A DNA stretch of 64,000 nucleotides from Cohnella mopanensis (GTDB taxonomy: Bacteria; Bacillota; Bacilli; Paenibacillales; Paenibacillaceae), in NCBI RefSeq assembly GCF_022352055.1, contig NZ_JAKRWM010000005.1:1-64000 (forward strand), in the 5' to 3' direction. The notes beneath the pieces were generated by a model. It searched no databases. It saw only the letters and a program-made list of their open reading frames with translations, and was not told the origin of the DNA. Both the position numbers and the translations under genes were made by a program. Positions 28,910 through 36,722 of the stretch are shown here, piece after piece; the first letter of the stretch is position 1; every line of letters starts with the position of its first letter.

Positions 28910-30961
28910 ATGACTAAATCCTATCCGTTTCGAATCAAAGAGCTCTTCAAACCCACGCTAAGCGCAAGATTATTTATTTCTTTGTTCGCAAGTATATTGA
29001 TTTTCACTTTATCCGTCGGTTTGTCGTCTTACTATTCTTCTAAAACTTTGCTTCAAGACCAAATGGAGCAAAACTCCGTTCAAACCGTCGTCCAATTGGG
29101 GCAAAAACTCGATTATTATTTTAACGTATACGAAAGTTTATCCCGGCAAGTCATGACCAATCGCGACATCGAGAACAATCTTCTGAAAATGCAGAAGGCG
29201 GATGCCAATTCCCTTGCCTATCGAGAGCTGAACCTCAAGCTTCGGGAGCTTCTGAACGGATTATCCAACACCGTCCCCTCCGTCGTGGCCATCCATATTC
29301 TAGAGCCTAACGGATCGGATTTGAAAGTAACGGAGCGAATGTTTAACGGCCCTTCCGACTTAAAGGAAAATCCGTGGTTCGAAACGGTCATCCATAATGG
29401 AGCCAAGCCTACATGGTTGCCGGTCATTAAAGACGGTTATTCCCACACGAGCAATTCTTATAAGAACAGTTTTGCCATGGCCAGGGCGTATACAGGCCTT
29501 CAATCCGCTAAGGAGCTCGGCATTATTTTCATCGAGATCGATTCCGACAGCTTGCACGATCAACTAATCGAACTCCAAAGCTATGGCAAAGCGTATGTGC
29601 TCGGAGCAGACGGAACGACGATATATGATCGCACGACCGATCAACTGGGTGCTCCCTATCCGCTTGAGAAGACGGAAGAATACATGGATACAGGCAAACA
29701 ATCCTATTATTCCGATGACCATCTGACCGCGGCTTATTTGTCCCCCGTCACGGGCTGGTCCGTCGTTCAAGAAATTCCGGTCGAACGAATCGTGAAGGAC
29801 GCCGCCAAGATTTTGAACTTCACGCTTATCATGTCGGGCTTTTCCCTTATTGCCGCACTCCTTATCGGTTACTTCGTTACCCGCATGATCAGTCGGCCCT
29901 TGTCCGCAATGAAAAGGCTTATGCTGGAAGGCGCCAACGGCAAATTAAGCGTTCGATCCCGCTTTAAGCGAAAGGATGAAATCGGTCAACTCGGCCTCTC
30001 CTTCGATCAGATGATGGAAAACATGAACGTATTAGTCCAGGAAACCGACGCTTCCGTCTCAAAGGTTCTTCACGCCGGAAGCAAGCTGCTTAGCTTATCC
30101 GAAACGACCCACAACTCGGCCAAAGAGATTGCCGCTGCCTCGCAGGAGATCGCCGCGGGCACAGTTGAGCTATCGGCCGAATCCGATAACGTTAGCGCTT
30201 TTACCGTACAATTCGGCAGTAAGCTGCAACAATTCGCCGAAGCCAATTCCACATTGGTTAGCTCGGCATCCCACGTCAAGCAATCTAGCGACAGAGGGAT
30301 AGCGATATTGGATGACCTGAGAAAGCAGACGGACCGATCCGAATTTATTAATCGCTCTATGAGTATTAAAATGGCCGAGTTTCAACAACACGCCAAATCC
30401 ATTCAGAACATTCTGGATGTACTGCACCAAATTACGAACCAGACGAACATTTTATCGCTCAACGCAACGATCGAAGCTTCTCGCGCCGGCAACGCCGGCA
30501 AAGGGTTCATGGTTGTAGCGGACGAAATACGCAAGCTTGCGGAACAATCCAAACAGTCGATCGAAAACGTTGCCGATACGCTTGACGTCATACAAACGAG
30601 CGCGTCCGAAATCGTCGAAGAACAGCGGAGCGCCCTGTTGTTGTTCAAAAGCCAAAACGATTCCGTACATCAGACCAATCATATATTCGATGACGTAAAC
30701 AAGGATATGGAGCTTTTCATGGACGAGCTTTACAGAACGACAGAATCTCTTAACGAGTTCAAGAATGCGCAACAGCTCTTGGCTAAATCCATGCATATCG
30801 TGAGCAAAGTCGCGGATCAATCGCTCGCCGCCTCGTCCCATGCGGCCTCCATGACGCAGAGCCAAACGGAGGCAAGCAACGAAACGGTCAACTATGCTAA
30901 GCAGCTTAACGAGTTATCCCAACAATTAAACCTCATTCTACAGAGATTCACAAGACATTAA
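28910..30961 (+). CDS. Methyl-accepting chemotaxis protein with Cache sensor
   Basis: 683 residues. Membrane helix 1 (about 19-41), outer double-Cache-like sensor (about 45-300), helix 2 (about 302-324) and HAMP (about 325-378, [15 protein letters not shown]). A long signalling coiled coil follows, with the conserved hairpin tip [20 protein letters not shown] and [16 protein letters not shown]. It would feed the CheA/CheW system. Divergent from the arabinan operon and carrying the same promoter palindrome, it may sense arabinose or arabino-oligosaccharides directly or through the AraN-like protein; that is inference from position. Confidence 0.93.
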   Translation: MTKSYPFRIKELFKPTLSARLFISLFASILIFTLSVGLSSYYSSKTLLQDQMEQNSVQTVVQLGQKLDYYFNVYESLSRQVMTNRDIENNLLKMQKADANSLAYRELNLKLRELLNGLSNTVPSVVAIHILEPNGSDLKVTERMFNGPSDLKENPWFETVIHNGAKPTWLPVIKDGYSHTSNSYKNSFAMARAYTGLQSAKELGIIFIEIDSDSLHDQLIELQSYGKAYVLGADGTTIYDRTTDQLGAPYPLEKTEEYMDTGKQSYYSDDHLTAAYLSPVTGWSVVQEIPVERIVKDAAKILNFTLIMSGFSLIAALLIGYFVTRMISRPLSAMKRLMLEGANGKLSVRSRFKRKDEIGQLGLSFDQMMENMNVLVQETDASVSKVLHAGSKLLSLSETTHNSAKEIAAASQEIAAGTVELSAESDNVSAFTVQFGSKLQQFAEANSTLVSSASHVKQSSDRGIAILDDLRKQTDRSEFINRSMSIKMAEFQQHAKSIQNILDVLHQITNQTNILSLNATIEASRAGNAGKGFMVVADEIRKLAEQSKQSIENVADTLDVIQTSASEIVEEQRSALLLFKSQNDSVHQTNHIFDDVNKDMELFMDELYRTTESLNEFKNAQQLLAKSMHIVSKVADQSLAASSHAASMTQSQTEASNETVNYAKQLNELSQQLNLILQRFTRH

Positions 30962-30980
30962 GGAGCCTATTGTCGTCAGA

Positions 30981-31021
30981 TGTTGAACAATCATTTATAA
31001 TGTTTTAGGTTTATGTATAAT
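30981..31021 (+). promoter_or_regulatory. ArsR-like gene control region with shared motif
   Basis: TGTTGAACAA (30981-30990), ATTTATAA (30993-31000), GTTTTAGGTTT (31002-31012) and TATAAT (31016-31021). The middle blocks repeat those in the araN leader at 28531-28552, and TGTTGAACAA resembles the TGTTGACAACA palindromes. Confidence 0.45.
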
Positions 31022-31085
31022 AAATAAATCCTTTATGGTAAGCTGTACATAAATCGAACTTTCATTTCGGAAAGGACTTGCGGAA

Positions 31086-32000
31086 ATGATTCATATTAAA
31101 GAGCTCCGGTCCGGTCTTAATATTTTCAAAGCTCTAAGTTCGGAAATCCGAATTCAGATTCTCGAGTTGCTCGCCGAACACCAGACGCTGAATCTTAACG
31201 ATCTGGCTACGAAATTAGAATTGACCAACGGCGCCATAACCATGCACATTAAGAAGCTTGAAGAAAGCGGTTTGATCGAGATCAACACCGTCGTCGGCAA
31301 GCACGGTTTGCAGAAAATGTGTTACCTCAATGAAGAGAAACTCATGGTAGAGCTACGAACGAAAGAAGTCGGCAATCTGTACGAAGTAGAATTGAAAACC
31401 GGACATTACAGTAATTATCATGCCGTTCCGACATGCGGGTTGGCGACCAAGGACAGCATTATCGGAGATTTCGACGATCCTCGTTATTTCGCCGATCCGC
31501 AAAGAGTGGATGCCGAGATCATCTGGTTATCGGAAGGTTATTTGGAATATCGCATTCCTAACTATTTGAAGCCTAACCAAGAGTTTCAGGAGCTTCAATT
31601 CTCCTTGGAGCTCGGCTCGGAAGCACCGGGTTTCGCCGATAATTGGCCGTCCGACATCTACTTCTACGTCAACGATATCGAGATCGGCTCCTGGACGAGC
31701 CCGGGCGACTTCGGCGATACGAAAGGAGCCTTCAACCCCGATTGGTGGCCTCCTCATCTTAATCAATACGGAATGCTGAAGCTGATCCGGATTAACGGCG
31801 AAGGAAGCTTCATCGACGGTTGCCGAATATCCGACGTGACCATGTCTCAGATCGCCTTGAACTACAAAAGTGATATTCGCTTCAAGATGGCCGTCGAGGA
31901 AAAGTCGAAAAACAAAAGAGGCTTAACCGTATTCGGCAAACATTTCGGAAATTATAATCAAGATATTCTGATCCGGGTATTATATCGAGATCTTCAATAA
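31086..32000 (+). CDS. ArsR-type transcriptional regulator with large C-terminal domain
   Basis: 304 residues. N-terminal winged helix (about 10-75: LNIFKALSSEIRIQILELLAEH, LNLNDLATKLELTNGAITMHIKKLEESGLIE) of the ArsR/HTH_20 class. A long beta-rich C-terminal domain (about 110-304) of unknown fold, with the repeated WPSDIYFYVNDIEIGSW style, may bind a sugar ligand. Metal-binding ArsR cysteines are absent. Encoded after the chemoreceptor and near the arabinan operon, and it shares a leader motif with araN; autoregulation and control of the arabinan genes are proposed. A terminator follows. Confidence 0.8.
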   Translation: MIHIKELRSGLNIFKALSSEIRIQILELLAEHQTLNLNDLATKLELTNGAITMHIKKLEESGLIEINTVVGKHGLQKMCYLNEEKLMVELRTKEVGNLYEVELKTGHYSNYHAVPTCGLATKDSIIGDFDDPRYFADPQRVDAEIIWLSEGYLEYRIPNYLKPNQEFQELQFSLELGSEAPGFADNWPSDIYFYVNDIEIGSWTSPGDFGDTKGAFNPDWWPPHLNQYGMLKLIRINGEGSFIDGCRISDVTMSQIALNYKSDIRFKMAVEEKSKNKRGLTVFGKHFGNYNQDILIRVLYRDLQ

Positions 32001-32018
32001 CGATCTCTTCGTAACGAG

Positions 32019-32056
32019 CCGCCTTCGACAGTCTTTGCGCTGTCGGGGCGGTTTTG
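32019..32056 (+). terminator. Rho-independent terminator
   Basis: CCGCC-TTC-GACAG pairs with CTGTC-GGG-GCGG and is followed by TTTTGCG, 19 bases after the ArsR-like gene. Confidence 0.75.
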
Positions 32057-32094
32057 CGTATCCGCATTGACGGCAAGCCTTACATTGGTTAAAC

Positions 32095-32109
32095 TTAAAC
32101 TAATTCTAA
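32095..32109. promoter_or_regulatory. PerR-box-like site before the perR-like gene
   Basis: TTAAACTAATTCTAA matches 11 of 14 defined positions of the PerR box TTATAATNATTATAA as I recall it. It lies 19 bases before the start, consistent with autorepression. Confidence 0.55.
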
Positions 32110-32127
32110 ATTAAAGGAATGATTGCG

Positions 32128-32532
32128 ATGAGAAAAGCGGGCGCGATGACCGTACAGCGCAAAACCATATACGATTTACTTACCGCAACCCACGATCACC
32201 CTACCGCCTCCGACATTATCGAGAGGCTTAAGGCCGACGGACACCATTTCGCCTACGCCACCGTGTATAACACGCTGAAATATTTAACCGAGGAAGGTCT
32301 CATCCATGAGCTTAAGCTGCATGGCGATGCCAGCCGTTACGATGCGCGGACCGAAAACCACCAACACGTCGTCTGTATTTCCTGCGGTAAAGTCGACGAA
32401 GTATTCGCCGAACTTCCGGCCGCATGGCTCAGTTCCGTCTCCGAGCAGACCGGTTACGATATCACCGAAGAGAAGATTTTGTTCAAAGGAGTGTGCGAGG
32501 GATGCAAGAGCGCGAACAAATCCAGCCATTAA
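32128..32532 (+). CDS. perR: Fur-family peroxide regulator (PerR-like)
   Basis: 134 residues from the ATG at 32128, nine bases after AAAGGA; the ATG three codons earlier has no room for a ribosome site. Winged helix (about 8-75: VQRKTIYDLLTATHDHPTASDIIERL, ATVYNTLKYLTEEGLI). Structural zinc site from CISC and CEGC. Candidate regulatory ligands are His in DGHHFAY, Asp in DASRYD, the NHQH histidines and the Asp after CGKV, where PerR has Asp and Fur usually Glu. PerR-box-like sequences lie before itself and the peroxiredoxin. Its 3' end overlaps the next regulator gene by 31 bases. Confidence 0.85.
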   Translation: MRKAGAMTVQRKTIYDLLTATHDHPTASDIIERLKADGHHFAYATVYNTLKYLTEEGLIHELKLHGDASRYDARTENHQHVVCISCGKVDEVFAELPAAWLSSVSEQTGYDITEEKILFKGVCEGCKSANKSSH

Positions 32533-33263
32533 ACGGGTCTTCAGACATCGCCGTCTTAAACGATAGCCTGATCTCGCCTATACAACCCGATGCCCAGGGC
32601 TATTGCGAAATCACGAACCGGATTCTGATCATTAGCCCACGTCCTGCTACTCTACGCTCTTTAGTTGCGGAGCTTGCCGACAAATGCTTCGACGTCCTTC
32701 TGCTTCATCATGCCGACGACCCGCTTCTTAACATGGTGCAAGGAAACATTATCGTCGTGGATCGTACGTCGCAGCCCCCTTCAACGGCCGCAACCGCTTG
32801 GCCGAGCGATGGAGGATCTCCCGTTCTCGCTCTCGTGAACGGAACGAACTCCGCGCTTCTCCCTGGGGAGGAAACCGTTCAATGGCCCGGTCCGATCGAG
32901 GAAGTGATCGCGAAGATTCAACAACTGTCACTGAAGCAAACCGTACCCGTCGAAGAATCGCGTAACTATGTGTTCAAAGACATTATCCTTGATCCCGACC
33001 GCATGACCGTTACCCGGAATGGCTTGAAGGTCGACTTGACGAAAACGGAGTATGACCTTCTTCGAACGCTTATCGCGGCGGATGGAAAGGTACTATCCCG
33101 ACAAGAGTTAATGAACGAAGTATGGGGAGAACAGTATTTCGGTGGCAGTAACGCCGTCGACGTTCATATCCGCAGCTTACGAAACAAGCTGGAGGACGAT
33201 CCGAAGGAGCCCCGTTACATTGCCACCGTTAGAGGTGCCGGATATCGTCTCGCCGACTCCTAA
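32502..33263 (+). CDS. Orphan OmpR-type winged-helix regulator with degenerate receiver
   Basis: 253 residues from ATG at 32502, inside the end of the PerR-like gene; AAAGGAG stands ten bases upstream. The frame is open further up but only within perR. The C-terminal winged helix (about 155-252) is a complete Trans_reg_C domain (LTKTEYDLLRTLIAADGKVLSRQ, VWGEQYFGGSNAVDVHIRSLRNKLEDDP, YIATVRGAGYRL). The N-terminal part (about 40-145) has a Rossmann-like start (RILIISPRPATLRSLVAEL) and one Asp in GNIIVVDRTSQ that may align with the phosphoacceptor. It lacks the usual acidic pair and switch lysine. No kinase gene is near, so it may work without phosphorylation. An 11-bp-phased TTCAT array begins five bases after its stop codon. 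Confidence 0.82.
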   Translation: MQEREQIQPLNGSSDIAVLNDSLISPIQPDAQGYCEITNRILIISPRPATLRSLVAELADKCFDVLLLHHADDPLLNMVQGNIIVVDRTSQPPSTAATAWPSDGGSPVLALVNGTNSALLPGEETVQWPGPIEEVIAKIQQLSLKQTVPVEESRNYVFKDIILDPDRMTVTRNGLKVDLTKTEYDLLRTLIAADGKVLSRQELMNEVWGEQYFGGSNAVDVHIRSLRNKLEDDPKEPRYIATVRGAGYRLADS

Positions 33264-33269
33264 ATGCCG

Positions 33270-33334
33270 TTCATGAGATCTTCATGAAACCTTAATCATA
33301 CCTTCATGCAGCGCAAGCTGTAATGGGGTATGAT
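33270..33334 (+). promoter_or_regulatory. 11-bp-phased TTCAT array and TATGAT box before the peroxiredoxin gene
   Basis: Repeats start at 33270, 33281, 33292 and 33303 (TTCAT, TTCAT, TTAAT, TTCAT). Then 17 bases and TATGAT at 33329-33334. Direct repeats on one helical face are typical of OmpR/PhoP-family activators, and the -35 hexamer is poor. The same arrangement with identical spacing precedes trxB at 37750-37686. The segment 33295-33339 can also fold as ATCATACC/GGTATGAT with a T-run, so it may double as the terminator of the regulator gene. Confidence 0.65.
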
Positions 33335-33357
33335 TTTTTCATGGCCAATAGTTAGAT

Positions 33358-33372
33358 TTAGTTTAATTATAA
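33358..33372. promoter_or_regulatory. PerR-box-like site before the peroxiredoxin gene
   Basis: TTAGTTTAATTATAA matches 10 to 11 of 14 defined positions of the PerR box. It lies between the TATGAT box and the start codon, where a repressor would block elongation. Confidence 0.6.
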
Positions 33373-33391
33373 AAAATAAGGAGTGGAATGC

Positions 33392-33952
33392 ATGATGACA
33401 GAAGCCATTACAAAAACCGCAAAAATCGGGGAACTTGCCCCTTCGTTTAATCTCCCCTCGACCAAAAATTTGGACACGTTGTCCGAAAATCTAAGCCTCG
33501 AGGAATACCGGGGACGTTGGGTCATGCTGTTCTTCTGGCCTTATGACTTCACGACCGTCTGCCCGACGGAAATCATGGCATTCAACGAGTCGGTCGGTAC
33601 GTTCCGGGATCTCAAATGCGACATTATCGGAGCTTCGGTAGATAGCGTCTATACGCATAAAGCATGGATGAACACCCCTCGCGACCAAGGCGGAATCGGA
33701 GCGATCCGCTATCCGATGGTATCCGACTTCACCAAAGAAACTTCGCGCGCTTATGGCGTGCTCGACGAGAAAACCGGCGCCGCTCATCGAGGATTGTTCA
33801 TCATCGATCCCGAAGGCATCATTCGCTATCAAGTCGTCACGGACATGAACGTCGGCCGCAGCGTCGAAGAGACGATCCGCATCCTCGAAGCGCTGCAATC
33901 CGGCGGATTGTGCCCGATCAACTGGAGAAAAGGCGACAAAACATTGGGATAG
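33392..33952 (+). CDS. 2-Cys peroxiredoxin (AhpC/TSA family)
   Basis: 186 residues from ATG at 33392 (TAAGGAG eight bases upstream; the earlier in-frame GTG overlaps that site). Thioredoxin fold with peroxidatic cysteine in FTTVCPTEI (about Cys57), a conserved Arg in MNVGRSVEETIR and a resolving cysteine near the end in GLCPINW (about Cys174). Reduces hydrogen peroxide and organic peroxides in the cytoplasm. It lies downstream of the PerR-like and orphan regulator genes, with both a PerR-box-like site and the TTCAT array before it. Thioredoxin reductase, a likely electron source, is 3 kb away under a matching promoter. AhpF is not in the window. Confidence 0.92.
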   Translation: MMTEAITKTAKIGELAPSFNLPSTKNLDTLSENLSLEEYRGRWVMLFFWPYDFTTVCPTEIMAFNESVGTFRDLKCDIIGASVDSVYTHKAWMNTPRDQGGIGAIRYPMVSDFTKETSRAYGVLDEKTGAAHRGLFIIDPEGIIRYQVVTDMNVGRSVEETIRILEALQSGGLCPINWRKGDKTLG

Positions 33953-33966
33953 AAGATGGGATTGAA

Positions 33967-34005
33967 AAAAAGGGATCGTTCTCATCAAGAGGACGATCCC
34001 TTTTC
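33967..34005. terminator. Bidirectional terminator
   Basis: AAAAGGGATCGT (33968-33979) pairs with ACGATCCCTTTT (33993-34004). It ends the peroxiredoxin gene and overlaps the last codons of the convergent ECF41 sigma gene. Confidence 0.8.
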
Positions 34006-34911
34006 ATATTTGTTTATCAACAAATCAGGTAGGTGAAGCAGTTTATCTGGATTAATCACGATATAAATATCGGTAATGGCTTCTTCCTCCAATCGGAAAG
34101 ACATAACTGCCTCCGGCTTCTCTCCGACATAAGTGACGATACCCGGTTGACCGTTGACCGAGGTAATCCGGTAGGAAAAATCAGGCGAAACTTTGCTTAG
34201 AAGTCCCAACAAGAACGAAGATATTCTCTCTGCTCCCAGAATCGGACGAATAGCCGCCGTCACTTTACCGCCGCCATCGGAATACAGTCTGGCATCCGCC
34301 TTCAGGATGTTCACAAGCTGCCCTGTATTACCAGTAGTCAGCGCCTGAACGAACAGCTCTATCCTCTGTCTGAGGGATTCCGATTTGGGCGGCGCCGCAT
34401 CGGTCATGCTAGAAAACCCGGATACGGCTCCTTTGGCGCGATGAAAGATTTGTCGGCAATTGGTGCTATTCTTACCCACGATGTCGGCAATCTCGTCGTA
34501 GTCGTATTGTAGAACCTCCCGCAAGACGAATACGGCCCGCTCGATCCAAGTCAATTGCTGTAATAACAATAAATACGCGGTGGAGAGGGATTCCTTATGC
34601 AAATAAGTTGCGGCCGGACCGTCGAGCCCCTCCGAAGCATCCATGATTAACGGAGATGGAAGCCAAGGTCCCACATAAGCCTCCCTCAGCTTACTGGCAG
34701 AACGAATATTATCGATGCAGCGATTCGTTACCATTTTACATAAATAAGCTTTTGCGTTCTGAACCTGCCCAGGCTTACCCTCGTTCCATGCCAGAAAGGC
34801 TTCCTGAACGATATCTTCAGCATCCATTACGCTGCCCAGCATCCTGTATGCAATAGAGAACATTAGCGGTTTGTACGCTTGATAGTCTAGTTCGGACTTG
34901 TTGGATTCCAA
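33985..34911 (-). CDS. ECF41-family RNA polymerase sigma factor with SnoaL-like tail
   Basis: 308 residues from TTG. Region 2 (about 10-75: YKPLMFSIAYRMLGSVMDAEDIVQEAFLAW) and region 4 (about 110-165: LTWIERAVFVLREVLQYDYDEIADIVGKNSTNCRQIFHRA). A C-terminal SnoaL-like domain (about 185-308) is diagnostic of ECF41. Linker motif PWLPSP (family WLPEP) and tail motif DGGGKVTAA (family DGGGK) are both present. In this group the tail regulates activity in place of an anti-sigma factor. Encoded 19 bases after an FAD oxidoreductase, the kind of partner known for ECF41. A matching promoter lies before the oxidoreductase. Confidence 0.9.
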   Translation of the reverse strand: MESNKSELDYQAYKPLMFSIAYRMLGSVMDAEDIVQEAFLAWNEGKPGQVQNAKAYLCKMVTNRCIDNIRSASKLREAYVGPWLPSPLIMDASEGLDGPAATYLHKESLSTAYLLLLQQLTWIERAVFVLREVLQYDYDEIADIVGKNSTNCRQIFHRAKGAVSGFSSMTDAAPPKSESLRQRIELFVQALTTGNTGQLVNILKADARLYSDGGGKVTAAIRPILGAERISSFLLGLLSKVSPDFSYRITSVNGQPGIVTYVGEKPEAVMSFRLEEEAITDIYIVINPDKLLHLPDLLINKYEKGSSS

Positions 34912-34930
34912 AAGACCCTCTCCCTTCGGA

Positions 34931-36247
34931 TTAATGCGCTAGAGCACCTTCCATCGTTGTCCGATTGTTCGCGCCGCTGGTTGCTTTTACGATAGAGCCC
35001 GCAGCCCTGACAGCACTAGCGACAGCAGCATCGGCAAGCATCTCCCCGTGGCTTGCCCAATCGCCTGAGACATACAATCCTTGGATTTCCGGAACTTCCG
35101 GGCCTACTTCGCCTTTCGTTCGTCCCAAATGCGGGTAATCATGCACGACGGAAATGTTAGGCAAATATTGGCGGGATACGACCTCCCGCTCCCATCCCGG
35201 ATGCAGAAGGCTCATCGTCTGCTCGAGCAAGCTCTCGTCCGCCTTCGCATCGTACTGTCCCGGCCCGTTATACTTAGTCAAATGCACCACTATTGTACCA
35301 TTATCGCTCAATCTCGCAGCTCTGGAATGATCGGAGAAAAACACCGGCTGGTCCAGACCGATGGCGAAATGGCTATTCGCAACGGGTAAGCGTTTCAAAG
35401 CTAAATCCAAGCTTGCCACAGTCGAAGGTCTGGCCTCGTCCTTCCACCTTCGCAGCACGGTATTTTCTGCCCCCTTAACCATCAAGAAAGTCGCCGCTGG
35501 CGGGGCTGTGCTGATGACGCTTGTAATTAAGATAGTGTCACCGTCAGAGCAGACTACGCCTTGAACCTTACCATGATCGTGCTTAATCTCGACGGCGGAT
35601 TTGCCCTGTTGAATATCGACTCCCAAAGTGATGGCCATCTCCTGAAGCTGATCGACGATGGATTGCCAGCCTCCATCCAAATATTTGACGCCCGATTTAA
35701 GCGAGCTCCTCACCTGCTTTAATACCGGTCCCGCAGCTTGGTAGTCGGGATCCGTCGTATACGTAGCCGTCCGGCATAAAGCATAGAAGATGTGACGGAC
35801 CATCGGGTCTCCGATCTCGGATTCCGCCCATTTCCTTAAACTGATATTCGACATGGTTGCGGGGTCCGCTCTCATCAACTTTACCAACGTAGACATCAAC
35901 TTCGCCTTACCCGGCCAGCCAAGCAGTTTGGAAGACAGCAAACCTTTCGGATCTCCCGGCAAGGGCGACAATTTATTATCCCATATGGCCAGACCCTTGG
36001 TTGACGGTTTACTGCCCGTCAGCTTTAATCCGTATTGCTCGAAAATACGATTAGCTTCTCCCCCAACATATAGCGCATGCCCTCCCAGATTGAACAACGC
36101 TCCGTTCTTGTTAACCGTCATCGCTCTGCCGCCGAGATTGCCCGATTTTTCCAGCAGTAATATGGATTTACCCGCTTTCGCAAGTTCAATAGCTGCAATA
36201 AGTCCCGCTAACCCTCCGCCAATGATCGCCACGTCAACCTTTTTCAT
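34931..36247 (-). CDS. FAD-dependent oxidoreductase (phytoene desaturase / amine oxidase-like)
   Basis: 438 residues from the ATG at 36247 (GGAGGG nine bases upstream). The ATG 21 codons earlier overlaps the -35 box of the predicted promoter and cannot be used. N-terminal dinucleotide-binding motif KVDVAIIGGGLAGLIAAIELAKAGKSILLLEK and the GGRAMTV loop place it with flavin monoamine oxidases, protoporphyrinogen oxidase and carotenoid desaturases. The C-terminal GLYVSGDWASHGEMLADAAVASAVRAA closes the FAD site. Substrate unknown; no carotenoid genes are near. First gene of a two-gene unit with the ECF41 sigma. Confidence 0.85.
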   Translation of the reverse strand: MKKVDVAIIGGGLAGLIAAIELAKAGKSILLLEKSGNLGGRAMTVNKNGALFNLGGHALYVGGEANRIFEQYGLKLTGSKPSTKGLAIWDNKLSPLPGDPKGLLSSKLLGWPGKAKLMSTLVKLMRADPATMSNISLRKWAESEIGDPMVRHIFYALCRTATYTTDPDYQAAGPVLKQVRSSLKSGVKYLDGGWQSIVDQLQEMAITLGVDIQQGKSAVEIKHDHGKVQGVVCSDGDTILITSVISTAPPAATFLMVKGAENTVLRRWKDEARPSTVASLDLALKRLPVANSHFAIGLDQPVFFSDHSRAARLSDNGTIVVHLTKYNGPGQYDAKADESLLEQTMSLLHPGWEREVVSRQYLPNISVVHDYPHLGRTKGEVGPEVPEIQGLYVSGDWASHGEMLADAAVASAVRAAGSIVKATSGANNRTTMEGALAH

Positions 36248-36282
36248 CGTTTTAGCCCTCCATGAATTCGTTCTGAACATAA

Positions 36283-36309
36283 GTCGTTGGAGGAGGTAGT
36301 TTTGTGACA
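36283..36309 (-). promoter_or_regulatory. Candidate ECF41-dependent promoter
   Basis: Minus strand TGTCACA (36309-36303), 16 bases, CGAC (36286-36283). ECF41 sigma factors recognise TGTCACA-N16-CGTC as I recall, so one base differs in the -10. It lies 36 bases before the oxidoreductase start and implies autoregulation of the sigma operon. Confidence 0.6.
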
Positions 36310-36404
36310 TCTAAGACGAAAAAAATGATAAGCGGGAATCAAGGAATCAATATTCGAGTTTGAGCGCAAAGTAAGCCCATTCGGTATTCAAAGGGGGGCT
36401 AACC

Positions 36405-36488
36405 ATGTCCAAGCAGCAAGGCCACGCAAATAAAAATACGACGACCAGAACGTCCGATAAGAAGGGCAACAACGGCGGTAAAAATTAA
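36405..36488 (+). CDS. 27-residue hydrophilic peptide
   Basis: ATG at 36405 with AAGGGGGG six bases upstream, ending at TAA. The peptide is rich in Lys, Asn, Gly and Thr (starts MSKQQGHANKN, ends GNNGGKN) and has no membrane segment. Small basic peptides like this occur among spore-core proteins of Bacillales, but I cannot match a family. A second small ORF follows 20 bases later, and both precede one terminator, so they look like a two-gene unit. Confidence 0.5.
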   Translation: MSKQQGHANKNTTTRTSDKKGNNGGKN

Positions 36489-36508
36489 AACTTAAGGTGG
36501 GGATTTCA

Positions 36509-36664
36509 TTGGCGGGACGAAATAACAAACCCGATAATGACGGACCGGCTAGTAGCCCTAGCCAGCTTGGTCAATTCGGAAGCAAGCTGGCCGAGGATAA
36601 CGAAGAGGAATATGAAGCCGCCTTCGAGCAAGCTTGCGAAGTAGCGGAGGAACCGGATCATTAA
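36509..36664 (+). CDS. 51-residue acidic small protein
   Basis: TTG start at 36509 with AAGGTGGGG six bases upstream. The N-terminal half is rich in Asn, Pro, Ser and Gly; the C-terminal half is strongly acidic (LAEDNEEEYEAAFEQACEVAEEPDH) and probably one helix. A single cysteine occurs near the end. A perfect terminator follows seven bases after the stop, which supports a real gene. No family recognised. Confidence 0.55.
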   Translation: MAGRNNKPDNDGPASSPSQLGQFGSKLAEDNEEEYEAAFEQACEVAEEPDH

Positions 36665-36670
36665 ACGCGG

Positions 36671-36704
36671 ACAAGGACCATCAGAATATCCTGATGGTCC
36701 TTGT
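36671..36704. terminator. Bidirectional terminator
   Basis: ACAAGGACCATCAG and CTGATGGTCCTTGT form a perfect 14-bp stem. It lies between the small ORFs and the convergent trxB. Confidence 0.85.
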
Positions 36705-36722
36705 ATTAGGCTTTAATAGCGT

